From the NCBI RefSeq assembly GCF_017301635.1, contig NZ_CP071091.1, positions 2,740,001 to 2,804,000 on the forward strand: DNA of 64,000 nucleotides. The letters run 5' to 3'. Under the pieces are notes generated by a model that saw nothing but the letters and a program-made list of their open reading frames with translations, made no database searches and was not told the DNA's origin. How positions within the stretch are numbered: position 1 is the first letter of the stretch; each line of letters opens with the position of its first letter. Positions 44,432 to 52,169 of the stretch are shown here, piece by piece. The translations under genes were made by a program, and so were the position numbers. This DNA comes from Myxococcus landrumus (GTDB lineage: Bacteria; Myxococcota; Myxococcia; Myxococcales; Myxococcaceae).

Positions 44432-44487
44432 GTCCCCTCCTCGCGCATGTGCGGACGTGCGACGACGCCCGCGATGATTGGACCCTG
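42830..44487 (-). repeat. Direct repeat, left copy (halogenase gene plus ~55 bp leader)
   Basis: Matches 48310-49967 with a constant offset of 5,480 bp and no indel. Coding divergence is only a few percent and mostly synonymous. Similarity stops at the stop codon on one side and about 55 bp upstream of the start on the other. No transposase or insertion-sequence ends are present. Confidence 0.85.
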
Positions 44488-44798
44488 TGCTCTCTACTTA
44501 ACCTTTGGTTCCTATTCCTGAGATACGGGCCTGTCCTCAAGTGACTGGCAGTCACATTGTTCGCTCTTGGCCCGCGTCAGCCATCGATGGAGACACATTT
44601 TAGTGGTTCGAGCGGAACGACTGGAAGGTCTCTGCGTGCTCACACAGCGGGCACCCGTTCTCATTCCTTTTCGCGCGACGACTCGCGCCATGGGGTGGGC
44701 CGCGACCCCCAATCCGGCGCCGATACATGTCTTGATTTCAGTGCATCACGAGGCGGTCCCACTTCGTATTCCGCGATGGGGAAACTCGAGTTCAAGCC
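44432..44798. promoter_or_regulatory. 367-bp divergent region between halogenase copy 1 and the ABC operon
   Basis: No gene. Contains the halogenase ribosome site (GAGGAGGGGAC on the minus strand) and, at 44541-44555, a perfect inverted repeat GTGACT-GGC-AGTCAC, a likely regulator site since it lies mid-way between the divergent genes. The part from about 44490 on is unrelated to the region upstream of copy 2. GC content is visibly lower than in the aryl polyene operon. Confidence 0.4.
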
Positions 44799-45608
44799 AT
44801 GAGCCCACGCATGACTCGCTGCGTATTGCCTGGAGGGGTGGTCGTGGTGTTGCTGGCCCTGTGGGGGCTCGCGGTCCAGGCTGGCAAGGCGCCGTTGATG
44901 CCCTCGCCCTGGCAGGTCGTCGTGTCGCTGGGACAGTTGGCGGTGGATGGCCGCCTGGTGCGGTTCACGGTGGCATCCCTCTTCCGGGTGACGTGGGGGC
45001 TGTTGTCGGCGGGGGTCGTCGCCATCCCGTTGGGCATCTGGCTGGGCTGGTCACCCCGGGCCGAGCGGGCCCTGGGGCCGATGCTCCAGTTGCTGCGGCC
45101 CATCAGCTCGTTGGCCTGGACGCCGTTGGCCATTCTCTGGTGTGGCGTGGGTGACCTCTCCGCCATCTTCATCATCTTCATGGCCTGTTTCGGGCCGCTG
45201 ATGGTCAACACCCTCCTGGGGGTGCGTAAGGTGCTGTCCGTCCATCTCAACGCGGGCCGCAACTTCGGGTTGTCCACGCTGGGATTGATGAGACACGTCG
45301 TGTGGCCGTCCATCCTGCCGCAACTGCTGACAAGCCTGAGACAGACCCTGGGCGTGGCGTGGATGGTGGTGGTGATGGCGGAGATGATGGCTGTCAATTC
45401 GGGCCTGGGTTTCCTCATCCTGGATGCAAGGAACGCAGGCAATCGCTACGACCTGGTCGTGGCGGGCATGGTGCTGATTGGCGCCGTGGGGCTGGGGCTG
45501 GATGCGCTCCTGCGATGGATGGAGCGGATTCCCGCGTTGAGCTGGGGATTCCCGACGCCAGCCCCATCCATCAAGGCGTCTCGCATCCGCCTGGTGAGGA
45601 GCCCCTGA
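44799..45608 (+). CDS. ABC transporter permease 1 (nitrate/sulfonate/taurine type)
   Basis: 269 residues, about six membrane helices. The cytoplasmic coupling segment HLNAGRNFGLSTLGLMRHVVWPSILPQ is the EAA-loop pattern of SsuC/TauC/NrtB permeases. It is clearly paralogous to permease 2 (46412-47185): both contain LRPIS-LAW-P-AIL, NAGRNFGLS and RYDLVVAGM. The final ~20 residues (TPAPSIKASRIRLVRSP) are an extra tail. One base separates it from the ATPase gene. Confidence 0.9.
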   Translation: MSPRMTRCVLPGGVVVVLLALWGLAVQAGKAPLMPSPWQVVVSLGQLAVDGRLVRFTVASLFRVTWGLLSAGVVAIPLGIWLGWSPRAERALGPMLQLLRPISSLAWTPLAILWCGVGDLSAIFIIFMACFGPLMVNTLLGVRKVLSVHLNAGRNFGLSTLGLMRHVVWPSILPQLLTSLRQTLGVAWMVVVMAEMMAVNSGLGFLILDARNAGNRYDLVVAGMVLIGAVGLGLDALLRWMERIPALSWGFPTPAPSIKASRIRLVRSP

Positions 45609-45609
45609 C

Positions 45610-46407
45610 GTGAGGCCCGCCAACACCGACACACGGATGTCCCAGCAAGCCCCGCGCCAGGTGGCTCTGAGCATCCACGACGTCCACGTCCGCTTCAACA
45701 CGCCCTCGCGTGAGCTGACCGTGCTGGAGGGTGTGAACCTGGCGGTGCACGAGGGTGAGTTCGTCTGTCTGTTGGGCCCCTCCGGCTGCGGCAAGTCCAC
45801 GCTGCTCAATGTCGTGGGAGGATTTCTCAAGCCCACCTCCGGCGAGGTGTTCTTCCGGGGAGAGCGAGTCGTGGGCCCGGACCCGCGCCGCATCTTCGTC
45901 TTCCAGGAGCGAGGTGTCTTTCCCTGGTTGACCGTCGAGGGGAACATCGCCTTCGGGCTGTTCAAGCTGTCCGAAGCGCAGCGGCGCGAGCGTGTGGCGC
46001 ACTACGTGAAAATGGTGGGACTGACGGGCTTCGAGCAAGCCTGGCCGCATGAGCTATCGGGAGGAATGAAGCAGCGCGTGGAGGTCGCCCGGGCGCTGGC
46101 GGCGAATCCCGAGGTGCTCTACCTGGATGAGCCCTTTGGAGCGCTCGACTCCATCACCCGGCACTCGATGCGCTCGGAGCTGCTGCGTTTGTGGGAGGCG
46201 GAGCGCAAGACGGTGCTCTTCGTCACCCACGACATCGAGGAGGCTTTGCAGCTCGCGGACCGGGTGGTGGTGATGTCGGCGAAGCCCGGGAAGGTTCGGC
46301 GCATCGTGGAGGTGGACGTTCCGCGGCCCCGGGACATCAGCTCGGCGCGCTACCTGGAGCTGCGGGACAGCCTGCTGGGGGAGATTGGTCTTGCCCACCA
46401 CATCTGA
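45610..46407 (+). CDS. ABC transporter ATP-binding protein (SsuB/TauB/NrtD type)
   Basis: 265 residues from GTG 45610, with ATG 45637 (MSQQAPRQVAL) as an alternative. Walker A LLGPSGCGKSTLLN, Q-loop VFQERGVFPWLTV, signature LSGGMKQRVEVARAL, Walker B EVLYLDEPFGALD and H-loop VTHDIEEAL. Drives uptake through the two flanking permeases. Related systems import nitrate, bicarbonate, sulfonates or other small anions; the substrate here is unknown. Confidence 0.93.
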   Translation: MRPANTDTRMSQQAPRQVALSIHDVHVRFNTPSRELTVLEGVNLAVHEGEFVCLLGPSGCGKSTLLNVVGGFLKPTSGEVFFRGERVVGPDPRRIFVFQERGVFPWLTVEGNIAFGLFKLSEAQRRERVAHYVKMVGLTGFEQAWPHELSGGMKQRVEVARALAANPEVLYLDEPFGALDSITRHSMRSELLRLWEAERKTVLFVTHDIEEALQLADRVVVMSAKPGKVRRIVEVDVPRPRDISSARYLELRDSLLGEIGLAHHI

Positions 46408-46411
46408 CCGG

Positions 46412-47185
46412 ATGCCCGTCGCGCGGCGCTCCGCGGAGTCCATCCTGTTGCCCGTGGCCACGCTGTTGTTGCTGGTGACGGCCTGGGTGGTGGCGGTGCG
46501 AGGGACGGGCACGAAGGTATTCCCTCATCCGATGCAGGTGCTGAACGGGGTGATGGAGCTGATGCGCAGTGGGGTGTTGCTCCGGTATGCCGCCGACTCG
46601 CTGCTGCGGGTGGGGATTGGCTTCGGGCTGGCCGTGTTGGTGGGGATGGTGTTGGGGATGATGATGGGGCTCTACCCCATGGTCGCCATCGCTCTGGGGC
46701 CGGTGGTGCAGTTCCTTCGACCCATCAGTCCCTTGGCCTGGGTGCCCATCGCCATCCTCTTCTTTGGTGTGGGAGACAAGGCCGCCGTCGCGCTCATCTT
46801 CCTGGCGGCGAGCCTGCCGCTGGCGCTGCACACCACGGGGGCAATGGCCACGGTGCCCGCCATCTACCTGAACGCGGGCCGCAACTTCGGTCTCTCCCCT
46901 CCCCGCCTCTTCTTCCACGTCCTGCTGCCCGCGGCGATGCCACAGTTGCTGGTGGGGCTGCGCATCGCGCTGTGGGTGTCCTGGCAGGTGGTGGTGGCGG
47001 CGGAGATGATCGCCGTCGACTCGGGGCTCGGGTACATGATCGTGGATGCTCGTAATGCGGGCAAACGCTACGACCTGGTGGTGGCGGGGATGTTGCTCAT
47101 TGGGGGAATCGGCCTGTTGCTGGACACGGGAATCCGGAAGATGGAGTCACTGCGCTGGGTGCGCTGGGGCTTTCGTGAGGAATGA
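46412..47185 (+). CDS. ABC transporter permease 2 (nitrate/sulfonate/taurine type)
   Basis: 257 residues from ATG 46412; an earlier TTG at 46385 overlaps the ATPase end and would add 9 residues. Six-helix SsuC-type permease with the EAA loop NAGRNFGLSPPRLFFHVLLPAAMPQ and the C-terminal VDARNAGKRYDLVVAGMLLIGG. Paralogous to permease 1, so the channel is probably a heterodimer. The binding-protein gene begins 27 bp downstream. Confidence 0.9.
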   Translation: MPVARRSAESILLPVATLLLLVTAWVVAVRGTGTKVFPHPMQVLNGVMELMRSGVLLRYAADSLLRVGIGFGLAVLVGMVLGMMMGLYPMVAIALGPVVQFLRPISPLAWVPIAILFFGVGDKAAVALIFLAASLPLALHTTGAMATVPAIYLNAGRNFGLSPPRLFFHVLLPAAMPQLLVGLRIALWVSWQVVVAAEMIAVDSGLGYMIVDARNAGKRYDLVVAGMLLIGGIGLLLDTGIRKMESLRWVRWGFREE

Positions 47186-47212
47186 CCACCTGGAGTCTTG
47201 AGAGGTGATGCA

Positions 47213-48271
47213 ATGACAGGACAGACGGGGCGTATCGCCTGGGCCGTGACGGCGTGGTTGGTGGTGGTCTCCGGCCTGCACATGTGGCTCAACCTGGACT
47301 GGTCGTCGCTGCGCAACGAGTGGAAGACGGAGGAGACACGAAAGCTCAACGTCGCCTACATCCCAGTCACATGACACCTGGCCTGTCCGGTCACTGACTA
47401 CATCGCCCGCAACTCCCTGGATGACACGCTGTTCATTCCGAAAATGTTCCAGGGGTTTCCGGAGATCAAAGAAGCACTGATCTCCAATCGGATGCAGGCG
47501 GGGTTCTTGGTGGCCCCCATGGCCTTGGCCCTGCGGTCGCAGGGCGTGCCCATCAAGATTGTCTACTTGGGTCACCGCTACGGGAGCGCCGTGGTGGTGA
47601 GCAAGAACGGACCCGTGCGTCATGTGCCCGACCTGGTCGGGAAGACGGTGGCCGTCCCGAGCCGGTTCTCGGATGAGCGGCTCATCATCCTCAAGGCGCT
47701 CAAGGAGCACGGACTTCCCGCGTCGTCGGTCAAGCTGGTGGAGATGTCTCCTCCAGACGTGGCGGGAGCCTTGGCGGCGGGGGCCGTCGACGGCTTCTCG
47801 ATGGGGGAGCCGTACCCTTCACAAGCGGAGCTCGGCGGCTTCGGTCGAGTGCTCTTCCACGCGAAGGAGTACTGGCCCGACTACATGTCGTGTGTCCTGG
47901 TGGTGCGCGACGACATCATCAGCCGGAGGCCGCAGGCCGTGCAGGTGCTGGTGGACGGCATCGCGCGCTCGGGCCTCTGGTTGGACCAGGGACGCGCGGA
48001 GCGCGAGTACGCCGCGGAGTTCGTCGGGCGCTACTACTACAGCCAGCCGCCGGCGCTGCTGCGTCACGCGCTGTTGGAGCCCATCGACCGCGTGCAGTAC
48101 ACGCCCCTGGCGCCGCGTGAGGCGGACTTCAACCTGGTGCAGGACCTGATGCTCGAGCACGGACTGCTGAACCGGCGCATGGCGTTCGAGGAGTTCGTGG
48201 ACATTCAGTTCGCGGACAAGGCGCGGCACCAGACCGCGTGGAAGTACGCGCCCTGGTTGCTGGACGACTGA
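47213..48271 (+). pseudogene. SsuA/NrtA-like ABC substrate-binding protein, one in-frame TGA
   Basis: Reading from ATG 47213 (AGAGG upstream) gives an N-terminal membrane anchor (IAWAVTAWLVVVSGLHMWL), then RKLNVAYIPVT, TGA at codon 54 (47372-47374), then HLACPVTDYIARNSL and an intact binding-protein fold to the stop at 48271 (353 codons). The frame is otherwise open, so a single base separates it from a full gene. In homologs as I recall them, a Cys precedes the H-L-x-C-P-V-T-D motif, so TGA replaces a Cys codon. Explanations are a fresh nonsense mutation, a sequencing error, read-through, or selenocysteine. I found no convincing SECIS hairpin. An internal start at 47444 would lack the signal and first lobe. 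Confidence 0.75.
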
Positions 48272-48298
48272 GACAGGGGCTCTCGAGAGCCCCTGTCT
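48271..48298. terminator. Strong bidirectional terminator between the ABC operon and halogenase copy 2
   Basis: A perfect 28-bp palindrome: AGACAGGGGCTCTC with its complement GAGAGCCCCTGTCT, beginning at the last base of the binding-protein stop and followed by TT (48299-48300). It ends both the plus-strand transporter transcript and, from the other strand, the halogenase transcript that stops at 48310. Confidence 0.9.
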
Positions 48299-48309
48299 TT
48301 CATCAACTG

Positions 48310-49911
48310 TCACCCGGTGCCAGTGCGCACCAGGTCCAGTCCGTTCTTGCGGTGCAGTCGCTGGAGGAACTCGTGGTTGGTGGGCAAGCCCCGGAGCAGC
48401 GCCTGCTGCTGGAGCTTCACGCGCTGGAATGCCTCCTCCGCGTGCGCCACCGACGACGGCCGGTACTTCAGCGTCGTCAACGGTTGCTCCGGCATCCACC
48501 CCATTCCCGACAACACGCAGTAGTAGCTGCTGTTCGTCCAGAAGTTCCGGAACTCCGTCTCGAAGTTCCCGTAGTACGCCTCTTCTCCCGACACAGGCAT
48601 GTTCACCGTCAGCCCGGCCTTCCACGTCTCCAGCTTGTCCTTCAGCGCGTCTGAAATCTTCAAGTCATTCTTGTTCGCCAGCCAGAACGCCGTGTCGTCC
48701 CTCGACGACGTGAGGAAGTGCGCCTGCAGGAAGTCCCTCGTGTCGTCGAACATCATCTCAATCTCTCGATTGAACCGGTCCACCAACACGGGGTTGAACC
48801 CCTTGTCTGGGAAGTGCTTCGCCAGTTGATAAATCGACGCCGTGATGAAGTAGATGCCCGTCGACTCCAGCGGCTCCACGAAGCACGACGCCAGCCCGAT
48901 GCTCACGCAGTTCTTCACCCACGCCCGCCGGTTTCGTCCCACCCGGAAGCGGATGCGATTGAACGCTGTCTTCTCCGGGTCCAGCCCCCACTTCGCGGAG
49001 AACTCGCGGATGGCTTCATCCTGGGAGCAGAAGTCGCTCGAGTACACGTACCCCGTCCCGAAGCGCCCCAGCATCGGAATCTTCCACATCCATCCGTGCT
49101 TCGACGCTATCGCCGACGTGTACGGCTCGATTCCGAACCGCGCGTCGTCATGCTCGATGGCCGTCGCCACCGCGCTGTTGCACAGCAGGTGGTCGCTCAT
49201 GTCGAGGAACGGCTCTTCCATCGCCTGGTTGATGAGCAGGCCCCGGAAGCCGCTGCAGTCCACGAAGAGGTCTCCCGCCAGCACCCGGCCGCCTCGGGTG
49301 TGCAGCGCCTTGATGTGGCCCTCGGGCGTCTTCTCCACTGACGCGAGCTCGTCCACCACGTGCTTCACGCCCCACCCTGTCGCCAACCTCCTCAGGTAGT
49401 CCGCCACCAACTGCGCGTCGAAGTGCCACGCGTAGTTCACCGCCGGCCGTCCATCCCGGAACCGCGGCGCCAGCTTCGCGTCCATCATCGGCGGCTCGCG
49501 GTAGCAGGCGTAGTCCACCCCTTCATCGGGTGTCGCACTTTCTTCGTTGCGCAGCACCCAGTAGTGAGACAGCGGGATGTTGTCCACGTTCGGGATGAGT
49601 CCGAACGCATGGTAGAAGTGATTGTCCGGCGCTCCTGGCTCCTTCTTGCGCCAGTTGACGAACTTCACCGCCGTCTTGAAGGCCGCGTTGCACTCGCGCA
49701 TCCACTCGTCTTCCGGGATGCCCAGCCGGTCGAAGAAGACTCGCTGCAGGTTGGGAACCGTCGCCTCCCCCACTCCAATCCTCGGAATGGTGGCGGCTTC
49801 CAGCAGCGTCACCTGGACGGTTCCTTCGAAGACCTTCTGAAGATAGGCCGCGGTCATCCAGCCAGCCGTCCCACCTCCCAGAACCACCACTTCACGAATC
49901 GCGGTGTCCAT
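48310..49911 (-). CDS. Tryptophan halogenase-family FAD-dependent halogenase, copy 2
   Basis: 533 residues from ATG 49911, with the same GAGGAGGGGAC ribosome site as copy 1. All catalytic and flavin motifs are identical to copy 1 (Lys79, WMWKIP 274-279, Glu346, Ser462). Only about a dozen residues differ, clustered at 9-20, 94, 124-131, 155, 177 and the extreme C terminus (LDLVRTGTG against LDLAPTGTR). Active sites are the same, so the two probably share a substrate and differ, if at all, in dosage or regulation. Its upstream sequence is unique beyond ~55 bp. Confidence 0.93.
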   Translation of the reverse strand: MDTAIREVVVLGGGTAGWMTAAYLQKVFEGTVQVTLLEAATIPRIGVGEATVPNLQRVFFDRLGIPEDEWMRECNAAFKTAVKFVNWRKKEPGAPDNHFYHAFGLIPNVDNIPLSHYWVLRNEESATPDEGVDYACYREPPMMDAKLAPRFRDGRPAVNYAWHFDAQLVADYLRRLATGWGVKHVVDELASVEKTPEGHIKALHTRGGRVLAGDLFVDCSGFRGLLINQAMEEPFLDMSDHLLCNSAVATAIEHDDARFGIEPYTSAIASKHGWMWKIPMLGRFGTGYVYSSDFCSQDEAIREFSAKWGLDPEKTAFNRIRFRVGRNRRAWVKNCVSIGLASCFVEPLESTGIYFITASIYQLAKHFPDKGFNPVLVDRFNREIEMMFDDTRDFLQAHFLTSSRDDTAFWLANKNDLKISDALKDKLETWKAGLTVNMPVSGEEAYYGNFETEFRNFWTNSSYYCVLSGMGWMPEQPLTTLKYRPSSVAHAEEAFQRVKLQQQALLRGLPTNHEFLQRLHRKNGLDLVRTGTG

Positions 49912-49967
49912 GTCCCCTCCTCGCAGTTTCGTGGACGAGCGACTGCATCCACGGTGATTGCACCATG
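48310..49967 (-). repeat. Direct repeat, right copy (halogenase gene plus ~55 bp leader)
   Basis: Partner of 42830-44487. The same-strand orientation means homologous recombination between the copies would delete or amplify the 3.8-kb transporter segment and one halogenase. Confidence 0.85.
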
Positions 49968-50826
49968 AGCCCCCTGCTCGACTCTCGACGCCTGACGTCC
50001 AAGCACAGACCTGTACTCGGCTGACGGTTCCTCACAAGTCCCCCCTCCCTGGTGGATTGCAACAGCACAAGCCACGAAGACGTATAATAGTGGCTCACGA
50101 ACAATGCATGGAAGAGCCCCAATGACATTTCAAGCGCAACAAACTTTGCCATTCCATTCCATCGTGTGAGCCCCACCTACCGGGTGAGTTCCGACCCAAC
50201 ATTCCCAATCAGAACGCAAAGAGCCAGGTTGAGAGGGACAGTTGGACTGGAGGATTCCCATCAGACTCCGGCCAACACCAAGCCATCATGAAAGTCTTTG
50301 AACACCCCGGAAAACACGCCCACGGGTCATGAACTGTCTGCCTCGACGCTGGCGCGACGCGGCATCCCACCCGCGCCGGCCATGACCAGCATTTGCATGT
50401 CTGGCTCGGAATCCAGGCACCAGGGACCCGGCGGAAGAGGGCGGCCCCGTGCCGGAGTCACCTTCGGGGAGAAGGCCACCACCCGAGGGTTCCGCTCCCA
50501 GCCCCCGAGCCACAATGACTGTGCCTCCCAGGTGTGCGCACGGCCTCGAGTGCCACGTCCATGAGAGCCCAGGGTGACGGGCGCTGCACGGAGGCAGGCG
50601 CCGCACCGGAGACCAGACGGTTGTCATGGTTCAAAGGACACCCCCCTCGCAGTGCCCACATCCAGCGAGATGGGCGCTACCGCGTCACGACCGAGAGCCC
50701 ATCGCGGTCTTCAGCCGACGCAAACAGGAGTGCCCCGGGAATTGACATATTTCGAGAGACCTATCGAAGATCCCCCTGGGCGAGACGCCATGTCGCCCAT
50801 GAACGAAGCCAAACGGAGGGTGTCAC
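49912..50826. other. 915-bp region without a convincing gene
   Basis: Contains the copy-2 leader, then lower-GC sequence. A TATAAT box at 50083-50088 has TTGCAA 20 bp upstream (weak spacing). A 21-codon frame at 50104-50169 follows it but has no ribosome site. Other open frames up to ~110 codons on both strands have poor codon bias. A good TTGACA lies at 50742-50747, in front of the Cys-rich peptide. The region may hold regulatory RNA or decayed genes; nothing can be named. Confidence 0.4.
50742..50771 (+). promoter_or_regulatory. Promoter candidate for the Cys-rich peptide gene
   Basis: TTGACA (50742-50747) is a perfect -35; GAAGAT (50766-50771) lies 18 bp further on, and TATCGA (50762-50767) 14 bp further on. 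The start codon at 50827 is about 50 bp downstream. Confidence 0.4.
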
Positions 50827-50988
50827 ATGAAGAAGTTCGTGATGATGACCTTGGTAGGGTTTGCATTGGGGGCCACCGCGGCCGTCGCATCCATCCCCCA
50901 GGAACCCCAGACGCAGGAGACAGGCATCTGCTGCTCGGATTGTGAACCCAATGCCCCGTGTCAGCGGTTCTGCTGGCGAGACTGCTGA
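50827..50988 (+). CDS. 53-residue secreted six-cysteine peptide
   Basis: ATG 50827 has a strong GGAGGG ribosome site 6 nt upstream. The product has a Sec signal (MKKFVMMTLVGFALGATAAV, cleaved near AVA-SIPQ), a Gln/Pro/Glu/Thr-rich stretch (PQEPQTQETG) and a Cys-rich end: ICCSDCEPNAPCQRFCWRDC, six cysteines in 19 residues with one Trp. This suggests three disulfides or a modified peptide. It is the only small gene in the halogenase neighbourhood with good expression signals. I do not recognise a family. A RiPP precursor is possible but no modifying enzyme other than the halogenases is near. Confidence 0.75.
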   Translation: MKKFVMMTLVGFALGATAAVASIPQEPQTQETGICCSDCEPNAPCQRFCWRDC

Positions 50989-51004
50989 CCTGCTGAATCT
51001 CCGG

Positions 51005-51030
51005 CCCCTGCCCCGTCTCGGGCGCAGGGG
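51005..51030 (+). terminator. Hairpin terminator after the Cys-rich peptide gene
   Basis: CCCCTGC (51005-51011) and GCAGGGG (51024-51030) form a perfect 7-bp stem with further pairing inside, 16 bp after the stop codon, followed by TT. It makes the peptide gene a separate short transcript. Confidence 0.6.
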
Positions 51031-51163
51031 TTGGTCCATGGATGGGCAGGCCCCGGCACGTGCCGCATTTGACCACTTCAGGACACCTGCCTATTCGCAA
51101 CTCTGATTCTCCTGCAATTCAGCTCAGAATTGGCCGCCTTTCCCCTGCCCAACGGAGAACTTC

Positions 51164-51625
51164 ATGGCGGACCCCATCCTCATCAAGCGCACTCAACTTG
51201 GTACGACGCTTGTCGCGGCGATATCGTTGCTTGGCGCCTGTGGCGGACCGATGCCCGAAGAGAGCGAAATGCCTCAAACCGGCACTGAGCATGCTGCGCT
51301 TGAGATTCCCCCTCCGACAGTGACGATGTACTGCGAGGACGAATACCCCCTGAACAACAAGGTCTACTGCTACGGGAGCGCCAGCAACGGCGTGCCTCCG
51401 TATCGGTACCAGTGGCAACGGGCCCATGATCTCGGTTCGAGTCCCGCTCCAGAGAACAACACCTGGCGGGATGGCACCGCGACCATCCAAGACGGATGCA
51501 CGCAGGGACTGCACACGGGCGGAAGGTACTATCGCAAGTACTTCCGTTTCCGCGTCCTTGATGCCAACAACTACGTGTCGAACTATGTGGAAGAGGTCTT
51601 CGTCTGCTGGACCCCCAATCCGTAG
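51164..51625 (+). CDS. Small lipoprotein, Ig/PKD-like domain
   Basis: 153 residues from ATG 51164 with GGAGA upstream. Lipobox LLGACGG (Cys26). The mature part contains VTMYCEDEYPLNNKVYCYGSASNGVPPYRYQWQRAHD, a pattern of immunoglobulin-like surface domains (PPYRYQW is a typical PKD/Ig strand), with paired cysteines and a C-terminal VEEVFVCWTPNP. Likely outer-membrane or surface exposed. Function unknown. It follows the Cys-rich peptide gene by about 175 bp but has its own ribosome site. Confidence 0.65.
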   Translation: MADPILIKRTQLGTTLVAAISLLGACGGPMPEESEMPQTGTEHAALEIPPPTVTMYCEDEYPLNNKVYCYGSASNGVPPYRYQWQRAHDLGSSPAPENNTWRDGTATIQDGCTQGLHTGGRYYRKYFRFRVLDANNYVSNYVEEVFVCWTPNP

Positions 51626-52169
51626 GTCGGCCATCACAACAGGGCGAATGCACAGCGCATCGCCCGTGAAGGCAGCCCCCGGCCCTTGATGGGCAGGGAG
51701 TGGTTGAGACGCTCGCGGAAGGCTCACGCACCTGGCTTGGGTGATGCCTTCCGTTGCGGCCCTCTCGCTCCTCTCCGCCCACCTCGCGCGAGGGATGTCG
51801 CTCACGACGTCCTCTTGTCGAGCCTCCCTGGAGAGCAAGCAGGGAACGCGTCGATGCGTGGAAGCAGGGTCCAGCAGCCCCTCCGCGCAGGTGGCCCCGC
51901 ATCACACACAGTGTGGGCGGGCATGGCTGGGCGAGGCGCTCTCCTGCCGCTTCTCCCAGCCTCGGCGGCTCCTCCGGGAAAATCCGTCCCACCCGACAAG
52001 CACTCCGACGCGAGCGGAGAAGGTCCGGGCATACTGCCGCCGACGAAAGGGGAGCATTGATGTGCAGCATGCAAGTCACTTCTGAAGTGCCCGTCCGAAG
52101 CAGCACGGGCACCGAGGGCCATTCGAGGACACCGCCGTCCAGAACCTCCTGCCTGATTCGAGGCTGCGT
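51626..52169. other. 544-bp region without a convincing gene
   Basis: Open frames on both strands here are short, disagree with normal codon use and lack ribosome sites. A small GCCC/GGGC stem lies near 51690. GAGG 6 nt before 52170 is the ribosome site of the glycosyltransferase gene. Nothing else recognised. Confidence 0.4.

Noticed and set aside
47372-47430. SECIS element after the in-frame UGA
   Set aside because: Stems that can be drawn (for example ACCUGG/UCCGGU) have mismatches and are too close to the UGA; I do not claim selenocysteine insertion.
42830-49911. Composite transposon
   Set aside because: Flanking repeats are halogenase genes without transposase, terminal inverted repeats or target-site duplication.
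50104-50169. 21-codon frame after a TATAAT box
   Set aside because: No ribosome site and -35 spacing of 20 bp; insufficient support.
50286-50627. Minus-strand frame of 113 codons
   Set aside because: Pro/Arg-rich, no start signals and no recognisable domain.
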